Positions 1 to 6,952 of a DNA stretch of 10,034 bases are shown piece by piece. The DNA is from Anaerolineae bacterium. Its GTDB lineage: Bacteria > Chloroflexota > Anaerolineae > Aggregatilineales > Phototrophicaceae. The stretch spans positions 1-10,034 of the forward strand of contig JADLHH010000596.1 of the NCBI GenBank assembly GCA_020848855.1, written 5' to 3'. The notes beneath the pieces are model-generated. The model had not been told where the DNA came from. It saw only the letters and a list, made by a program, of their open reading frames with translations, and did not search any database. The position numbers and the translations under genes were made by a program. Each line of letters starts with the position of its first letter. The first letter of the stretch is position 1.

Positions 1-2
1 GT

Positions 3-2498
3 AAGCAGGCGGGCATGATGCACGTCGCCAACCATCATGTCGTCCCCGGCAAGAAACAGTGGACGTGGGGGAACGGCGATTTCGGACAGGCATGGGATCG
101 CCACCTGACCGACGAAGACGGTCCGTATATCGAATTGATGTGCGGCGCGTATACCGACAACCAGCCGGATTTTAGCTGGCTGCAGCCCGGTGAGGAAAAG
201 CGCTTCACGCAGGTTTTCATGCCCTACAAGCGCATCGGCGCGCCCAGGAACGTCTCGAAGGACGTAGCGCTGAATCTCGAAGTCGATGGGGCGCGCGCCC
301 GTATCGGCGTCTACCTGAGCAGCCCGCGCACCGTCCGCGTTGTCCTCTACACGAATGACAGCGGTTTGTTCGAGCGCACTATCACGCTAGACCCTGACAC
401 CGTGCTTGACGAGACCGTCGTCCTGCCGGATGGCGTGCGGGAAAGTGACCTTCGTCTGACGGTGCTGGACGGGAACGAGCAACTGCTGTCCTACGCGCCG
501 CTGGTCGAACAGGAGCAGAGCATCCCCGCGCCTGCGACTGCCGCCCGCCCACCCGCCGAGATCGCGTCCAATGAGGAATTATTCCTCAATGGGCTGCACC
601 TCGAACAGTATCGTCACGCCACTTACGAGCCGGAGCCATACTACCAGGAAGCACTCCGCCGCGACCCGTTCGACAGCCGCTGCAATAACGCGCTCGGCTT
701 GCTGCTGCTGCGGCGTGGCAAGTTCGCCGCCGCCGAGCCGTACTTTCGCATGGCAGTCAAGCGCCTCACGCTGCGGAATCCGAACCCATACGACGGCGAG
801 CCGTACTACAACCTCGGCTTGTCGCTCAAATACCAGCGACGCTACGGCGAAGCCTTCGACGCCTTCTACAAAGCCGTATGGAATTCGGCTTGGCAGGACA
901 GCGGTTACTTCGAGCTGGCGCGCATCGCCGCCCGCCGCCGCGACTGGCTCGACGCGCTCGACCTGATCGAGCGGTCGCTGGCGCGCAACACACGCCATCT
1001 CAAGGCGCGCCAGTTGAAGACGGCGATTCTGCGTCATCTGGAGCGAACTGACGAGGCGCGGCGCGAAGCCGAAGCCAGCCTGCGGATAGATCGGCTCGAT
1101 TTCGGCGCGATGGTCGAGCTGCGCTGGCTGATCGACGACACCACGTTCCGCGAGCTGGCTGGCGACGACGCGCAGACCTGCATCGAAATTGCGCTCGACT
1201 ACGCGCACGCTGGGCTGTTCGATGAAGCACTCGCCCTGCTGGACGACGCGCCGCCGACCGACCCAATGGTGCGCTACTACACAGGGTGGATTTACCAGCA
1301 AAGGGGCGACACGGCGGCGGCCGACAATGCATTTGACGAAGCGGCGCAGATGTCGCCCGATTACTGCTTCCCGCATCACGTCGAGGCGGTGCTGGCGCTC
1401 GAAGCAGCGATGACCGCTCACCCGGACGACGCCCGCGCGCCCTACTACCTGGGCAACTTCTGGTACGCGCACCGCCGCTACGATGAGGCGATTGCCTGCT
1501 GGGAACGCGCCGCCGCGCTCGATCCGCAGTTCCCAACCGCGCAGCGCAACCTCGGACTGGCATACATGAACAAGCGCGGCGACTCGCAGGCGGCGAAGGC
1601 TGCCTACGAACGTGCTTTCGTGCTCGATCCGTCCGACAGCCGCATACTCTTTGAACTCGATCAACTCGACAAGCAGTTGGGACGCAGCCCGGCAGACCGT
1701 CTCGCCCGGCTGGAAAGTGCCCCGGCGCTCGTCGATTCACGGGACGATTTGACCGTCGAGCAGGTCATGCTGCTTAATCTTTCCGGCAGGCACGATGCAG
1801 CCCTCGACATCCTGACGCACCGCACGTTCCATCCCTGGGAAGGCGGCGAAGGCAAAGTGACCACCCAGTATGAAACCAGCCACATCGAGCTGGCGAAACG
1901 CGCGCTGCGGGAAGCCCGCTACGACAACGCCATCCACCATCTGCAGCAGGCGCTCGGCTGCCCGCTGAATCTGGGTGAAGGCAAGCTGGCGGGCGCGCAC
2001 GACAATCACATTTTCTACTTCCTGGGCGAAGCCTACCGGCGCTCCGGCGATACCGCGCAGGCGAACGCCTGCTTCGAAAAAGCGACGCTCGGTTCGTTGA
2101 CACCTACCTCAGCCATGTACTACAACGATCAGCCGCCAGAGATGATCTTCTATCAGGGTATGGCGCGCCGGGCACTCGGTCGTCAGGATGAAGCCGACGC
2201 GATCTTCCGGTCGTTGGTGGCATATGGGCAGGATCACATGGACGACGAAGCGCACATGGACTATTTTGCCGTGTCCCTGCCAGATTTCCTCGTCTTCGAC
2301 GCCGATCCTCAGGAGCGCAGCCGCATTCACTGCCACTTCATGATCGGGCTGGGCTTACTGGGGCAAGGGCGCTCCACGGAAGCGCAGGTCGAGTTCGACG
2401 CGGTGCTGGCACACCAGCCCGATCATCTGGGCGCGGTGCGGCATCGCGCCTGGCGCGAGATTTTCGACGGTCGCGAGTCGAGCACGGTTCATGCCTGA
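3..2498 (+). CDS. DUF5107 and tetratricopeptide-repeat protein, 3' part (5' end outside window)
   Basis: The reading frame is open to the left edge (codons for K-Q-A-G precede the first visible Met), and the first Met falls inside a conserved block, so the gene starts upstream and the ATG at 15 is not its start. The first ~80 residues (HVANHHV, KKQWTWGNGDFG, WDRHLTDEDGPYIELM, TDNQPDFSWLQPGE) match my memory of the end of the DUF5107 domain, a beta-rich domain usually followed by TPRs. A beta-rich linker to about residue 170 is followed by helical repeats over about residues 185-800, with typical TPR spacing such as NNALGLLLLRRGKFAAAEPYF, YYNLGLSLKYQRRYGEAFDAF and APYYLGNFWYAHRRYDEAIACWERA. 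No membrane segment is seen in the visible part. It probably acts in the cytoplasm as a carbohydrate-binding or scaffold protein, but its biochemical role is unknown. The stop overlaps the start of the mutarotase-like gene by 8 bp, so the two are probably translated together. Confidence 0.88.
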   Translation, partial: KQAGMMHVANHHVVPGKKQWTWGNGDFGQAWDRHLTDEDGPYIELMCGAYTDNQPDFSWLQPGEEKRFTQVFMPYKRIGAPRNVSKDVALNLEVDGARARIGVYLSSPRTVRVVLYTNDSGLFERTITLDPDTVLDETVVLPDGVRESDLRLTVLDGNEQLLSYAPLVEQEQSIPAPATAARPPAEIASNEELFLNGLHLEQYRHATYEPEPYYQEALRRDPFDSRCNNALGLLLLRRGKFAAAEPYFRMAVKRLTLRNPNPYDGEPYYNLGLSLKYQRRYGEAFDAFYKAVWNSAWQDSGYFELARIAARRRDWLDALDLIERSLARNTRHLKARQLKTAILRHLERTDEARREAEASLRIDRLDFGAMVELRWLIDDTTFRELAGDDAQTCIEIALDYAHAGLFDEALALLDDAPPTDPMVRYYTGWIYQQRGDTAAADNAFDEAAQMSPDYCFPHHVEAVLALEAAMTAHPDDARAPYYLGNFWYAHRRYDEAIACWERAAALDPQFPTAQRNLGLAYMNKRGDSQAAKAAYERAFVLDPSDSRILFELDQLDKQLGRSPADRLARLESAPALVDSRDDLTVEQVMLLNLSGRHDAALDILTHRTFHPWEGGEGKVTTQYETSHIELAKRALREARYDNAIHHLQQALGCPLNLGEGKLAGAHDNHIFYFLGEAYRRSGDTAQANACFEKATLGSLTPTSAMYYNDQPPEMIFYQGMARRALGRQDEADAIFRSLVAYGQDHMDDEAHMDYFAVSLPDFLVFDADPQERSRIHCHFMIGLGLLGQGRSTEAQVEFDAVLAHQPDHLGAVRHRAWREIFDGRESSTVHA

Positions 2499-3480
2499 TC
2501 AGGAAGTTGTCGGCTTCTCGTCCCGCGTGTACCAGACGCAGTGGTATTCGATACCAGCACTTACACTCGAAACCCCGGCTCTCCGGGTCACTACGGTGCC
2601 CATGATTGGGGCAAAAATCGTGTCGGTTTTCGACCGTATCGCCGGGCGCGAGTGGCTGCTTCCGTCCAACGATGGGCGTTTTCAGCCGGTCGCCTATGCC
2701 GCGTCCTTCGTTGAACAGGACATGAGCGGCTGGGATGAAATGTTTCCGACAATCGAGCGCTGTGTATACCCGGTAGAAGGCGCGTATTTCGGCGCGGAGC
2801 TTCCCGACCACGGCGAAGTTTGGGCGCTCGCCTGGAAGCACGACGAAAACATCATGGATGGTGTTTGCCTGAGGGTGTCGGGGCGCGTATTGCCCTATAC
2901 ACTGTCGCGAACACTCCGTGTCGTCGGTGAGCGAACCCTGCGCCTGAGCTACGAAGTCGTCAATACGGGCGACGAGCCGCTTGTGGCGCTCTGGGCGACA
3001 CATCCGCAGTTCAACGTGGACGACACCACGCGAATTGTGCTGCCTGACACCGTGCAGCACGTCATCAATGTTCTGCCGACCGAAGAACTGCCCGCGACCG
3101 GGCAGCTTTGCGCCTGGGCGACGACCACGACGCCGGCGGGCGAGCGCCTTCAGCTTGACCGTATCGGCTCGGCAAGCGGGCACAAACACCGCAAGCTGTA
3201 TCTTCCGCCGGAACAGCCCGTGTCATGGGCGGGCTTGCAGCAAAGCGGTGACGGCGCGTGGCTGCGGCTGTCGTGGGATACGAATGCAGTTCCCTACCTG
3301 GGCGTGTGGGTCGATGAAGGCGCGTTCAACTCCGCTGCGACCGCCGCCCTTGAGCCATCGACAGGCTACTACGACAGCTTGACGCGGGCGTGGCAGAACA
3401 ACCGCGTCGTGCGGCTGATCCCCAACAGTATGTGCCGCTGGTCGCTTGATCTTGAGCTTGGCAGCGGACAAATTTCCTGA
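2491..3480 (+). CDS. Aldose 1-epimerase (galactose mutarotase-fold) family protein
   Basis: A 329-residue protein of the usual length for the galactose mutarotase-like superfamily, which interconverts sugar anomers or binds sugars in a beta-sandwich. Visible marks are SGWDEMFPTI (residues 79-88), LPDHGEVWAL (104-113), WATHPQFNV (168-176) and a late ALEPSTGYYDS (286-296). Compared with GalM from memory, His107, His171 and Glu288 fall in the places of the catalytic His/His/Glu triad, so it may be active; the exact sugar cannot be read. The ATG overlaps the end of the DUF5107-TPR gene and has no good ribosome binding site of its own, which points to translational coupling. No signal peptide is seen, so it is probably cytoplasmic. 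It could instead be a non-catalytic sugar-binding relative. The fold call is firm; the enzyme name is moderate. Confidence 0.82.
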   Translation: MPDQEVVGFSSRVYQTQWYSIPALTLETPALRVTTVPMIGAKIVSVFDRIAGREWLLPSNDGRFQPVAYAASFVEQDMSGWDEMFPTIERCVYPVEGAYFGAELPDHGEVWALAWKHDENIMDGVCLRVSGRVLPYTLSRTLRVVGERTLRLSYEVVNTGDEPLVALWATHPQFNVDDTTRIVLPDTVQHVINVLPTEELPATGQLCAWATTTTPAGERLQLDRIGSASGHKHRKLYLPPEQPVSWAGLQQSGDGAWLRLSWDTNAVPYLGVWVDEGAFNSAATAALEPSTGYYDSLTRAWQNNRVVRLIPNSMCRWSLDLELGSGQIS

Positions 3481-3510
3481 AGCGGCTCCTCGTCCAGAAA
3501 GTAGTCCATA

Positions 3511-3536
3511 GCCGGGGCGGTGCGACTCGCCCCGGC
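3511..3536. terminator. Hairpin between convergent genes, possible bidirectional terminator
   Basis: GCCGGGGCG (3511-3519) and CGCCCCGGC (3528-3536) form a perfect 9-bp GC-rich stem with an 8-nt loop. It lies in the 85-bp spacer between the stop codons of the mutarotase-like gene (plus) and the M24-like gene (minus), where a shared terminator is expected. No T-run follows on either strand, so it is not a canonical intrinsic terminator; it may act as a 3'-end stabiliser or work with Rho. Confidence 0.5.
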
Positions 3537-3565
3537 AAAGCCTGAACATCGAAGCGGCGGTCGTC

Positions 3566-4987
3566 CTACAGCGCGCGCATCGCCCGCCGGGGCGACAGCA
3601 CGAACGGCGGCAGGTACGCCGGGATATTCGAGAATGGCAGCACTTCCGGCTTCAGGGCGATTCCCAGCATCTCCTGCATGAAGGCGCGCCGCGCCTGAAT
3701 TCGTCCCCAGGCTTCGGGATACTTCGCCGCGAATTCGGCACGCAGCACGTCGTCTGCCAGCGCGATCCCATCTTCGATATTGGACGTGAAGTAGCGCGTG
3801 CCCGTCCCCGGTATCACGTCCACCTGCAGCGCCATGCCGGACTGCAGGCGCTCAGTCGAACCCTTATAGACTGGCGAATGAACCCACTCGTCCAGATGAA
3901 TCAGATGACCCGGATTGAGCTTGACGTTGTAGAACGGATCGCCGATCCGGTCGTGGATAATCTGATACAGTTCTCCGCCGGTCACGCCGATGCCGATGTG
4001 TTCGTACCACGCGACGATAGCCTGGAAATAAGGGGCGACGACCTTTTCGACGTAATCCTGAATGTCCGCCGGAAGCTGCGCGGTATTTTCGACCACGAAG
4101 CCCGCGCGGCTGGTCAGCCCACCCCAGGGCGCGCAGCAGGCGGTGAAAGGGTCCCCCTGCTGGATGCGATTGAGACTGGGGCTAGCCATGCCGAGAAACG
4201 CCCGCTGCCCCGCAGCGAGAAAGACGTGTGTCGAAAGCGGCAGTCCGTTCAGCCCCATCAGCGCGCCCGCTTCGAGTTCAGTCATGCCCGGTTTCACGCC
4301 AAACAGCACGTTACGCACCGACTGTGACGCAAAGGTTTCCGCGAACTCGAAGGCTGCAAGCTGTTCGACTTCGTTGGTTGCCCGCAAACCTCGGCTGGCG
4401 TCCATGAACAGGTGACCGGCGTTACGCACACTACCGGTGCTCCCGACGAGCCACCGAAGGGTATCCACCACATAGCTTGGAATCTCAATCCATTCGCTGG
4501 GATTAGCGACTTCCCCCGCGCCGAAGTACTTCCAACCAGCCACGCCGACCTGTTTTCCGGCTGCCACGCCGCCCGAACTCAGAATGTCTGCCAGCGGGCG
4601 GCTCGCATCACGGGGTTGCCCCAGCAGGCTGAGGCTTTGATAGAGCACGATTTCAAAATCATCCGTGATCGGGCTGACATTGACGTAGCCCAATCCTTCG
4701 TTGCCGACCAGCAGCAGCGGCTTCCGCTGGTCATAGCGCTGAAGGTCGATCACCAGATAAGACTCTTCAAAGCGTGGATCGTAGCCCGTGAGGTAAGCCA
4801 GGTTCGGGAAATGCTCACGGTCGCCATAGACGACGAAAACGTCATCCCCCTCGCTGCGCGCACGTTCGACCAGCCGCTTCAGGCGTTCGCGGTAGCGTTC
4901 CGCAGGGACGGACGGCTGAACGGTAGGAAGTCCAAATTCGGGTAGAGCCAGGTCTGTCAACTCGACTTGTCGATACATAATATCCAT
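3566..4987 (-). CDS. M24 / creatinase-fold (pita-bread) protein with altered metal site
   Basis: A 473-residue protein with the two-domain plan of aminopeptidase P, prolidase and creatinase: an N-terminal creatinase-like domain (about residues 25-200, with VVYGDREHFPNLAYLTGYDPRFEES) and a C-terminal pita-bread domain (about 205-440, with NEVEQLAAFEFAE, GVKPGMTELEAG and NPGHLIHLDEW). Canonical M24 enzymes bind two metals through Asp, Asp, His, Glu, Glu. By eye against PepP, the two Asp positions are Cys284 and Ala295, His is His361, the first Glu is Asp390 and only the last (Glu405 in NIEDGIAL) is standard. It may therefore be a metal-independent amidinohydrolase-like enzyme, as creatinase is, or a non-catalytic protein rather than a peptidase. 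ATG at 4985-4987 was chosen; an in-frame ATG at 4976-4978 (residue 4) is a close alternative, and neither has a strong Shine-Dalgarno sequence. It is transcribed away from the SorC regulator. Confidence 0.85.
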   Translation of the reverse strand: MDIMYRQVELTDLALPEFGLPTVQPSVPAERYRERLKRLVERARSEGDDVFVVYGDREHFPNLAYLTGYDPRFEESYLVIDLQRYDQRKPLLLVGNEGLGYVNVSPITDDFEIVLYQSLSLLGQPRDASRPLADILSSGGVAAGKQVGVAGWKYFGAGEVANPSEWIEIPSYVVDTLRWLVGSTGSVRNAGHLFMDASRGLRATNEVEQLAAFEFAETFASQSVRNVLFGVKPGMTELEAGALMGLNGLPLSTHVFLAAGQRAFLGMASPSLNRIQQGDPFTACCAPWGGLTSRAGFVVENTAQLPADIQDYVEKVVAPYFQAIVAWYEHIGIGVTGGELYQIIHDRIGDPFYNVKLNPGHLIHLDEWVHSPVYKGSTERLQSGMALQVDVIPGTGTRYFTSNIEDGIALADDVLRAEFAAKYPEAWGRIQARRAFMQEMLGIALKPEVLPFSNIPAYLPPFVLSPRRAMRAL

Positions 4988-5023
4988 GCACGTTTTCAGG
5001 CGGATAAGGTGAAAATCCTGCCG

Positions 5024-5029
5024 ATTATA
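5024..5029 (-). promoter_or_regulatory. Candidate -10 box for the M24-like gene
   Basis: The minus strand reads TATAAT, a perfect sigma-70 -10 hexamer, ending 36 bp before the ATG at 4987. The best -35 candidate is TTGTCG (minus strand, positions 5054-5049), a 4/6 match at a long 19-bp spacing, so the promoter is plausible but not strong. The -35 candidate lies inside the inverted repeat at 5044-5064, so binding there could block this promoter. Confidence 0.4.
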
Positions 5030-5043
5030 CCCGGAAACCCGGC

Positions 5044-5064
5044 TTTACCGACAACTGCGGTAAA
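5044..5064. promoter_or_regulatory. Perfect 7+7 inverted repeat, candidate operator in the divergent region
   Basis: TTTACCG (5044-5050) and CGGTAAA (5058-5064) are perfect reverse complements around a 7-nt centre, acanonical spacing for a dimeric regulator site. It lies between the M24-like gene and the SorC gene, about 40 bp upstream of the candidate -35 of the SorC gene and over the -35 region of the M24-like gene. The neighbouring SorC protein is the obvious candidate ligand, but this is inferred from position. Confidence 0.45.
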
Positions 5065-5080
5065 CAGCCGCCTCCGGCTG
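5065..5080. repeat. Small hairpin next to the candidate operator
   Basis: CAGCCG (5065-5070) and CGGCTG (5075-5080) are perfect reverse complements with a 4-nt spacer. It directly abuts the 5044-5064 repeat. With such a short loop it could be a DNA or RNA hairpin, for example ending stray transcripts, but no T-run follows and chance is possible in GC-rich DNA. Confidence 0.3.
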
Positions 5081-5105
5081 GATCGCGGGATGGTCATAAA
5101 GGAAT

Positions 5106-5133
5106 TTGACAGGCTCGGCAATCACGATATATT
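5106..5133 (+). promoter_or_regulatory. Sigma-70-type promoter of the SorC operon
   Basis: TTGACA (5106-5111) is a perfect -35 hexamer, followed after 16 bp by TATATT (5128-5133), a 5/6 match to the -10 consensus. Transcription would start around 5140, leaving a leader of under 30 nt before the ATG at 5167. It is the best promoter match noticed in the window and is in the right place to drive the whole plus-strand operon. Confidence 0.6.
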
Positions 5134-5139
5134 CAAAGT

Positions 5140-5161
5140 GAACATTTGTAATGGACATTTG
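5140..5161 (+). promoter_or_regulatory. Direct repeat at the transcription start of the SorC gene, candidate autoregulatory site
   Basis: GAACATTTG (5140-5148) is repeated as GGACATTTG (5153-5161), 13 bp apart, just after the -10 box and ending 5 bp before the start codon. The pair is flanked by GTGA (5138-5141) and TCAC (5163-5166). SorC-family regulators such as CggR and LsrR are known to bind TGAACA- or GGACA-like half-sites in their own control regions, so a role as an autoregulatory operator is reasonable, but it is inferred. Confidence 0.4.
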
Positions 5162-5166
5162 CTCAC

Positions 5167-6135
5167 ATGACTCGCAACCGCAGCGCCTCCGAACATTTAC
5201 GGCTCATGCATACGGTCGCTGAACTCTACTATCTGGAGGGCAAAACGCAGCTCGAAATCGCCGAGGTCATGGACCTTTCTCGCTCGAAAGTGCTGCGTCT
5301 GCTGCAGGAAGCCCGCGAAGAAGGCATTGTCCAGATCTCCGTCATCAATCCGTTTGAAAGCGTCGAAACGCTCACGAACACGCTGCAGCTCAAGCTGGGG
5401 CTTTCAACCGTCATCGTGGTCGGCGGGCAAAGCAACGATCCGATCCACGTCCGCAAGCGGCTCGGCTACGCGACCGCCCATTATCTCGGCTCGGCGCTGC
5501 GTTCCGGCATGATCCTGGGGCTTGGCTGGGGGCGGACGCTGTATGAGGTGGCGCAAGCCCTGGAAACCGAACCCACGCGCGACCTCACCATCGTGCCGTT
5601 CATGGGCGGTCTGGGGCAGATCGCGCCGAGCTTCCAGGTTCATGCGATGGCGCGCACGTTCAGCGAAAAATTCGGGGGCACGTGGAAAACCCTGTATGCC
5701 CCGGCGCTGGTCGAAGATGGCGGCATCTATCGCGCATTGATGTCCTCGCGCGACATCGTCCCGATCGTCAACATGTGGGACGCAGTGGATGTCGCATTAG
5801 TCGGCATCGGCAATATCGATCTGGGGAAAGATATACAGATGCTCTTTGCCGATTACATCACCGACGATATCAACGCGCGATTGAGAGACCAGAATGCCGT
5901 CGGCGACATTTGTATGCGCTTCTTCGACATGAACGGTAACGCCATCAACGACGGACTGGAGAATGTTATCAGCATCGACCTGGATCGCCTTAAAAAGATT
6001 CCGCACCGCATCGGCGTGGCAGGAGGAGCCGCCAAAGCGACCGCTATTCTGGGAGCCGCGCGCGGCGGCTTCATCAACACCCTGATTACGGACGAAGCAG
6101 CCGTTCGTCAGATACTCCCCTTAATCGAAGGTTAG
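5167..6135 (+). CDS. SorC/DeoR-type sugar-sensing transcriptional regulator
   Basis: A 322-residue protein matching the SorC family in length and layout. An N-terminal helix-turn-helix (about residues 14-58, YYLEGKTQLEIAEVMDLSRS then KVLRLLQEAREEGIVQI) is followed by the sugar-phosphate-binding domain (about 63-320), with the family landmarks GLGWGRTLYEVA (118-129), LYAPALVEDG (176-185) and DVALVGIGNIDLG (208-220). Members bind phosphorylated sugars, which releases or changes their hold on DNA. The ATG at 5167 places the HTH at the expected distance from the N-terminus; its ribosome binding site is weak. It is the first gene of the plus-strand operon, has its own promoter with repeats suited to autoregulation, and ends 8 bp before the aldolase gene, so it most likely controls uptake and breakdown of this operon's sugar. 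The inducer is unknown. Confidence 0.92.
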   Translation: MTRNRSASEHLRLMHTVAELYYLEGKTQLEIAEVMDLSRSKVLRLLQEAREEGIVQISVINPFESVETLTNTLQLKLGLSTVIVVGGQSNDPIHVRKRLGYATAHYLGSALRSGMILGLGWGRTLYEVAQALETEPTRDLTIVPFMGGLGQIAPSFQVHAMARTFSEKFGGTWKTLYAPALVEDGGIYRALMSSRDIVPIVNMWDAVDVALVGIGNIDLGKDIQMLFADYITDDINARLRDQNAVGDICMRFFDMNGNAINDGLENVISIDLDRLKKIPHRIGVAGGAAKATAILGAARGGFINTLITDEAAVRQILPLIEG

Positions 6136-6143
6136 GCAAAAAG

Positions 6144-6893
6144 ATGAGCACCGCAAAAACGATTCGCATGAACCATATTTTCGCGCCGGATGGACGGGCG
6201 GTTGTTATCGCTATGGATCATGGGCTGCCCGCCATGTCTCCATTAGCCGGCTTGAAAACGCCGGGACGACTGCTGCAGCAGATCAACGCGGGCGGGGCAG
6301 ACGCGATCCTGACCACGCCGGGGATTGCTGCCCGTTTCGCCGCCGATATTGGAAAACTGGGCTTGATCATTCGACTGGATGGGGGCGCGACGACCCTCAA
6401 CACCAGCTTCGGAACCATGCAGTTGATCGCGTCGGTCGAGGATGCCTTACGCCTGGGCGCGGATGCCGTGGCAGTGATGGGCTTCTGCGGCACGCCGGAC
6501 GAAAGTGACAGCCTGCGGACACTCGGACAGGTGGCGACGGAATGCCGGACACTCGGCGTCGTGCTGATGGCAGAGATGCTGCCGCTGGGGTATCAGGGTA
6601 AGCCCAACGTCGAGCAGGTGACTCTGGCAGCGCGCATCGGCGCGGAACTGGGCGCGGACATCATCAAGACCAAGTATGTCGGCACGCCGGAAACCTTTGC
6701 CGAAGTGACGGAAACCTGCTTCGCCCCGGTACTGGTGCTGGGTGGAAGCGCAAAATCCCCCGGCGTGGTGATGACCGAAATTCACGACGCGCTGGCAGCC
6801 GGAAGCGCGGGGGTCGCCATCGGGCGCAACGTATGGCAGTCCGAGACTCCGACCGAAATCGTGCGCGAGATGGTCAGGGCGGTTCATGGTTAG
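6144..6893 (+). CDS. Class I (Schiff-base) aldolase of the FbaB/LsrF/DeoC-like family
   Basis: A 249-residue TIM-barrel protein resembling archaeal-type class I fructose-bisphosphate aldolase, LsrF and 2-amino-3,7-dideoxy-threo-hept-6-ulosonate synthase. VIAMDHGLP (21-29) carries the conserved Asp25-His-Gly near the first strand, GADIIKTKYVG (170-180) carries the probable Schiff-base lysine (Lys175), and VLVLGGSAKS (196-205) plus GSAGVAIGRNVWQ (220-232) form the phosphate-binding end of the barrel. The Tyr that acts in proton transfer in archaeal FBP aldolase (WSYPRG region) appears to be Leu146 here (AEMLPLG), so its reaction may differ. It probably cleaves or acyl-transfers a phosphorylated sugar. 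A TAG stop of the regulator sits 8 bp upstream and an AGG lies 7 bp before the ATG. Family certain, substrate unknown. Confidence 0.88.
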   Translation: MSTAKTIRMNHIFAPDGRAVVIAMDHGLPAMSPLAGLKTPGRLLQQINAGGADAILTTPGIAARFAADIGKLGLIIRLDGGATTLNTSFGTMQLIASVEDALRLGADAVAVMGFCGTPDESDSLRTLGQVATECRTLGVVLMAEMLPLGYQGKPNVEQVTLAARIGAELGADIIKTKYVGTPETFAEVTETCFAPVLVLGGSAKSPGVVMTEIHDALAAGSAGVAIGRNVWQSETPTEIVREMVRAVHG

Positions 6894-6939
6894 CAGTTAA
6901 ACAAACCACAGCCAATCCATCAACTTATTTTAATTTGGC

Positions 6940-6944
6940 AAAGG
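6940..6944 (+). promoter_or_regulatory. Ribosome binding site supporting a GTG start
   Basis: AAAGG is followed 8 nt later by the GTG at 6953, good Shine-Dalgarno spacing. It supports GTG as the start of the NAD-kinase-like gene, where the protein begins MRLGKIGLIINPKSGQG as its family expects. The 59-bp gap from the aldolase stop is AT-rich compared with the surrounding genes. Confidence 0.6.
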
Positions 6945-6952
6945 TAGCTTAG

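Noticed and set aside
579..1664. A 361-codon open frame on the minus strand inside the TPR gene
   Set aside because: It is wholly antisense to a well-supported coding region, has no recognisable domain, and arises from GC-rich codon use.
2338..3189. A 283-codon open frame on the minus strand over the mutarotase-like gene
   Set aside because: It lies across the real gene and its neighbour's end, with no domain signature; treated as a shadow.
4967..5170. A 67-codon open frame through the divergent intergenic region
   Set aside because: It runs across both candidate promoters and the repeats, has no ribosome binding site and no recognisable protein features.
6894..6952. A possible internal promoter in the AT-rich gap before the NAD-kinase-like gene
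   Set aside because: A TTTAAT box (6929-6934) is present but no -35 match lies at the right distance, so I do not call a promoter.
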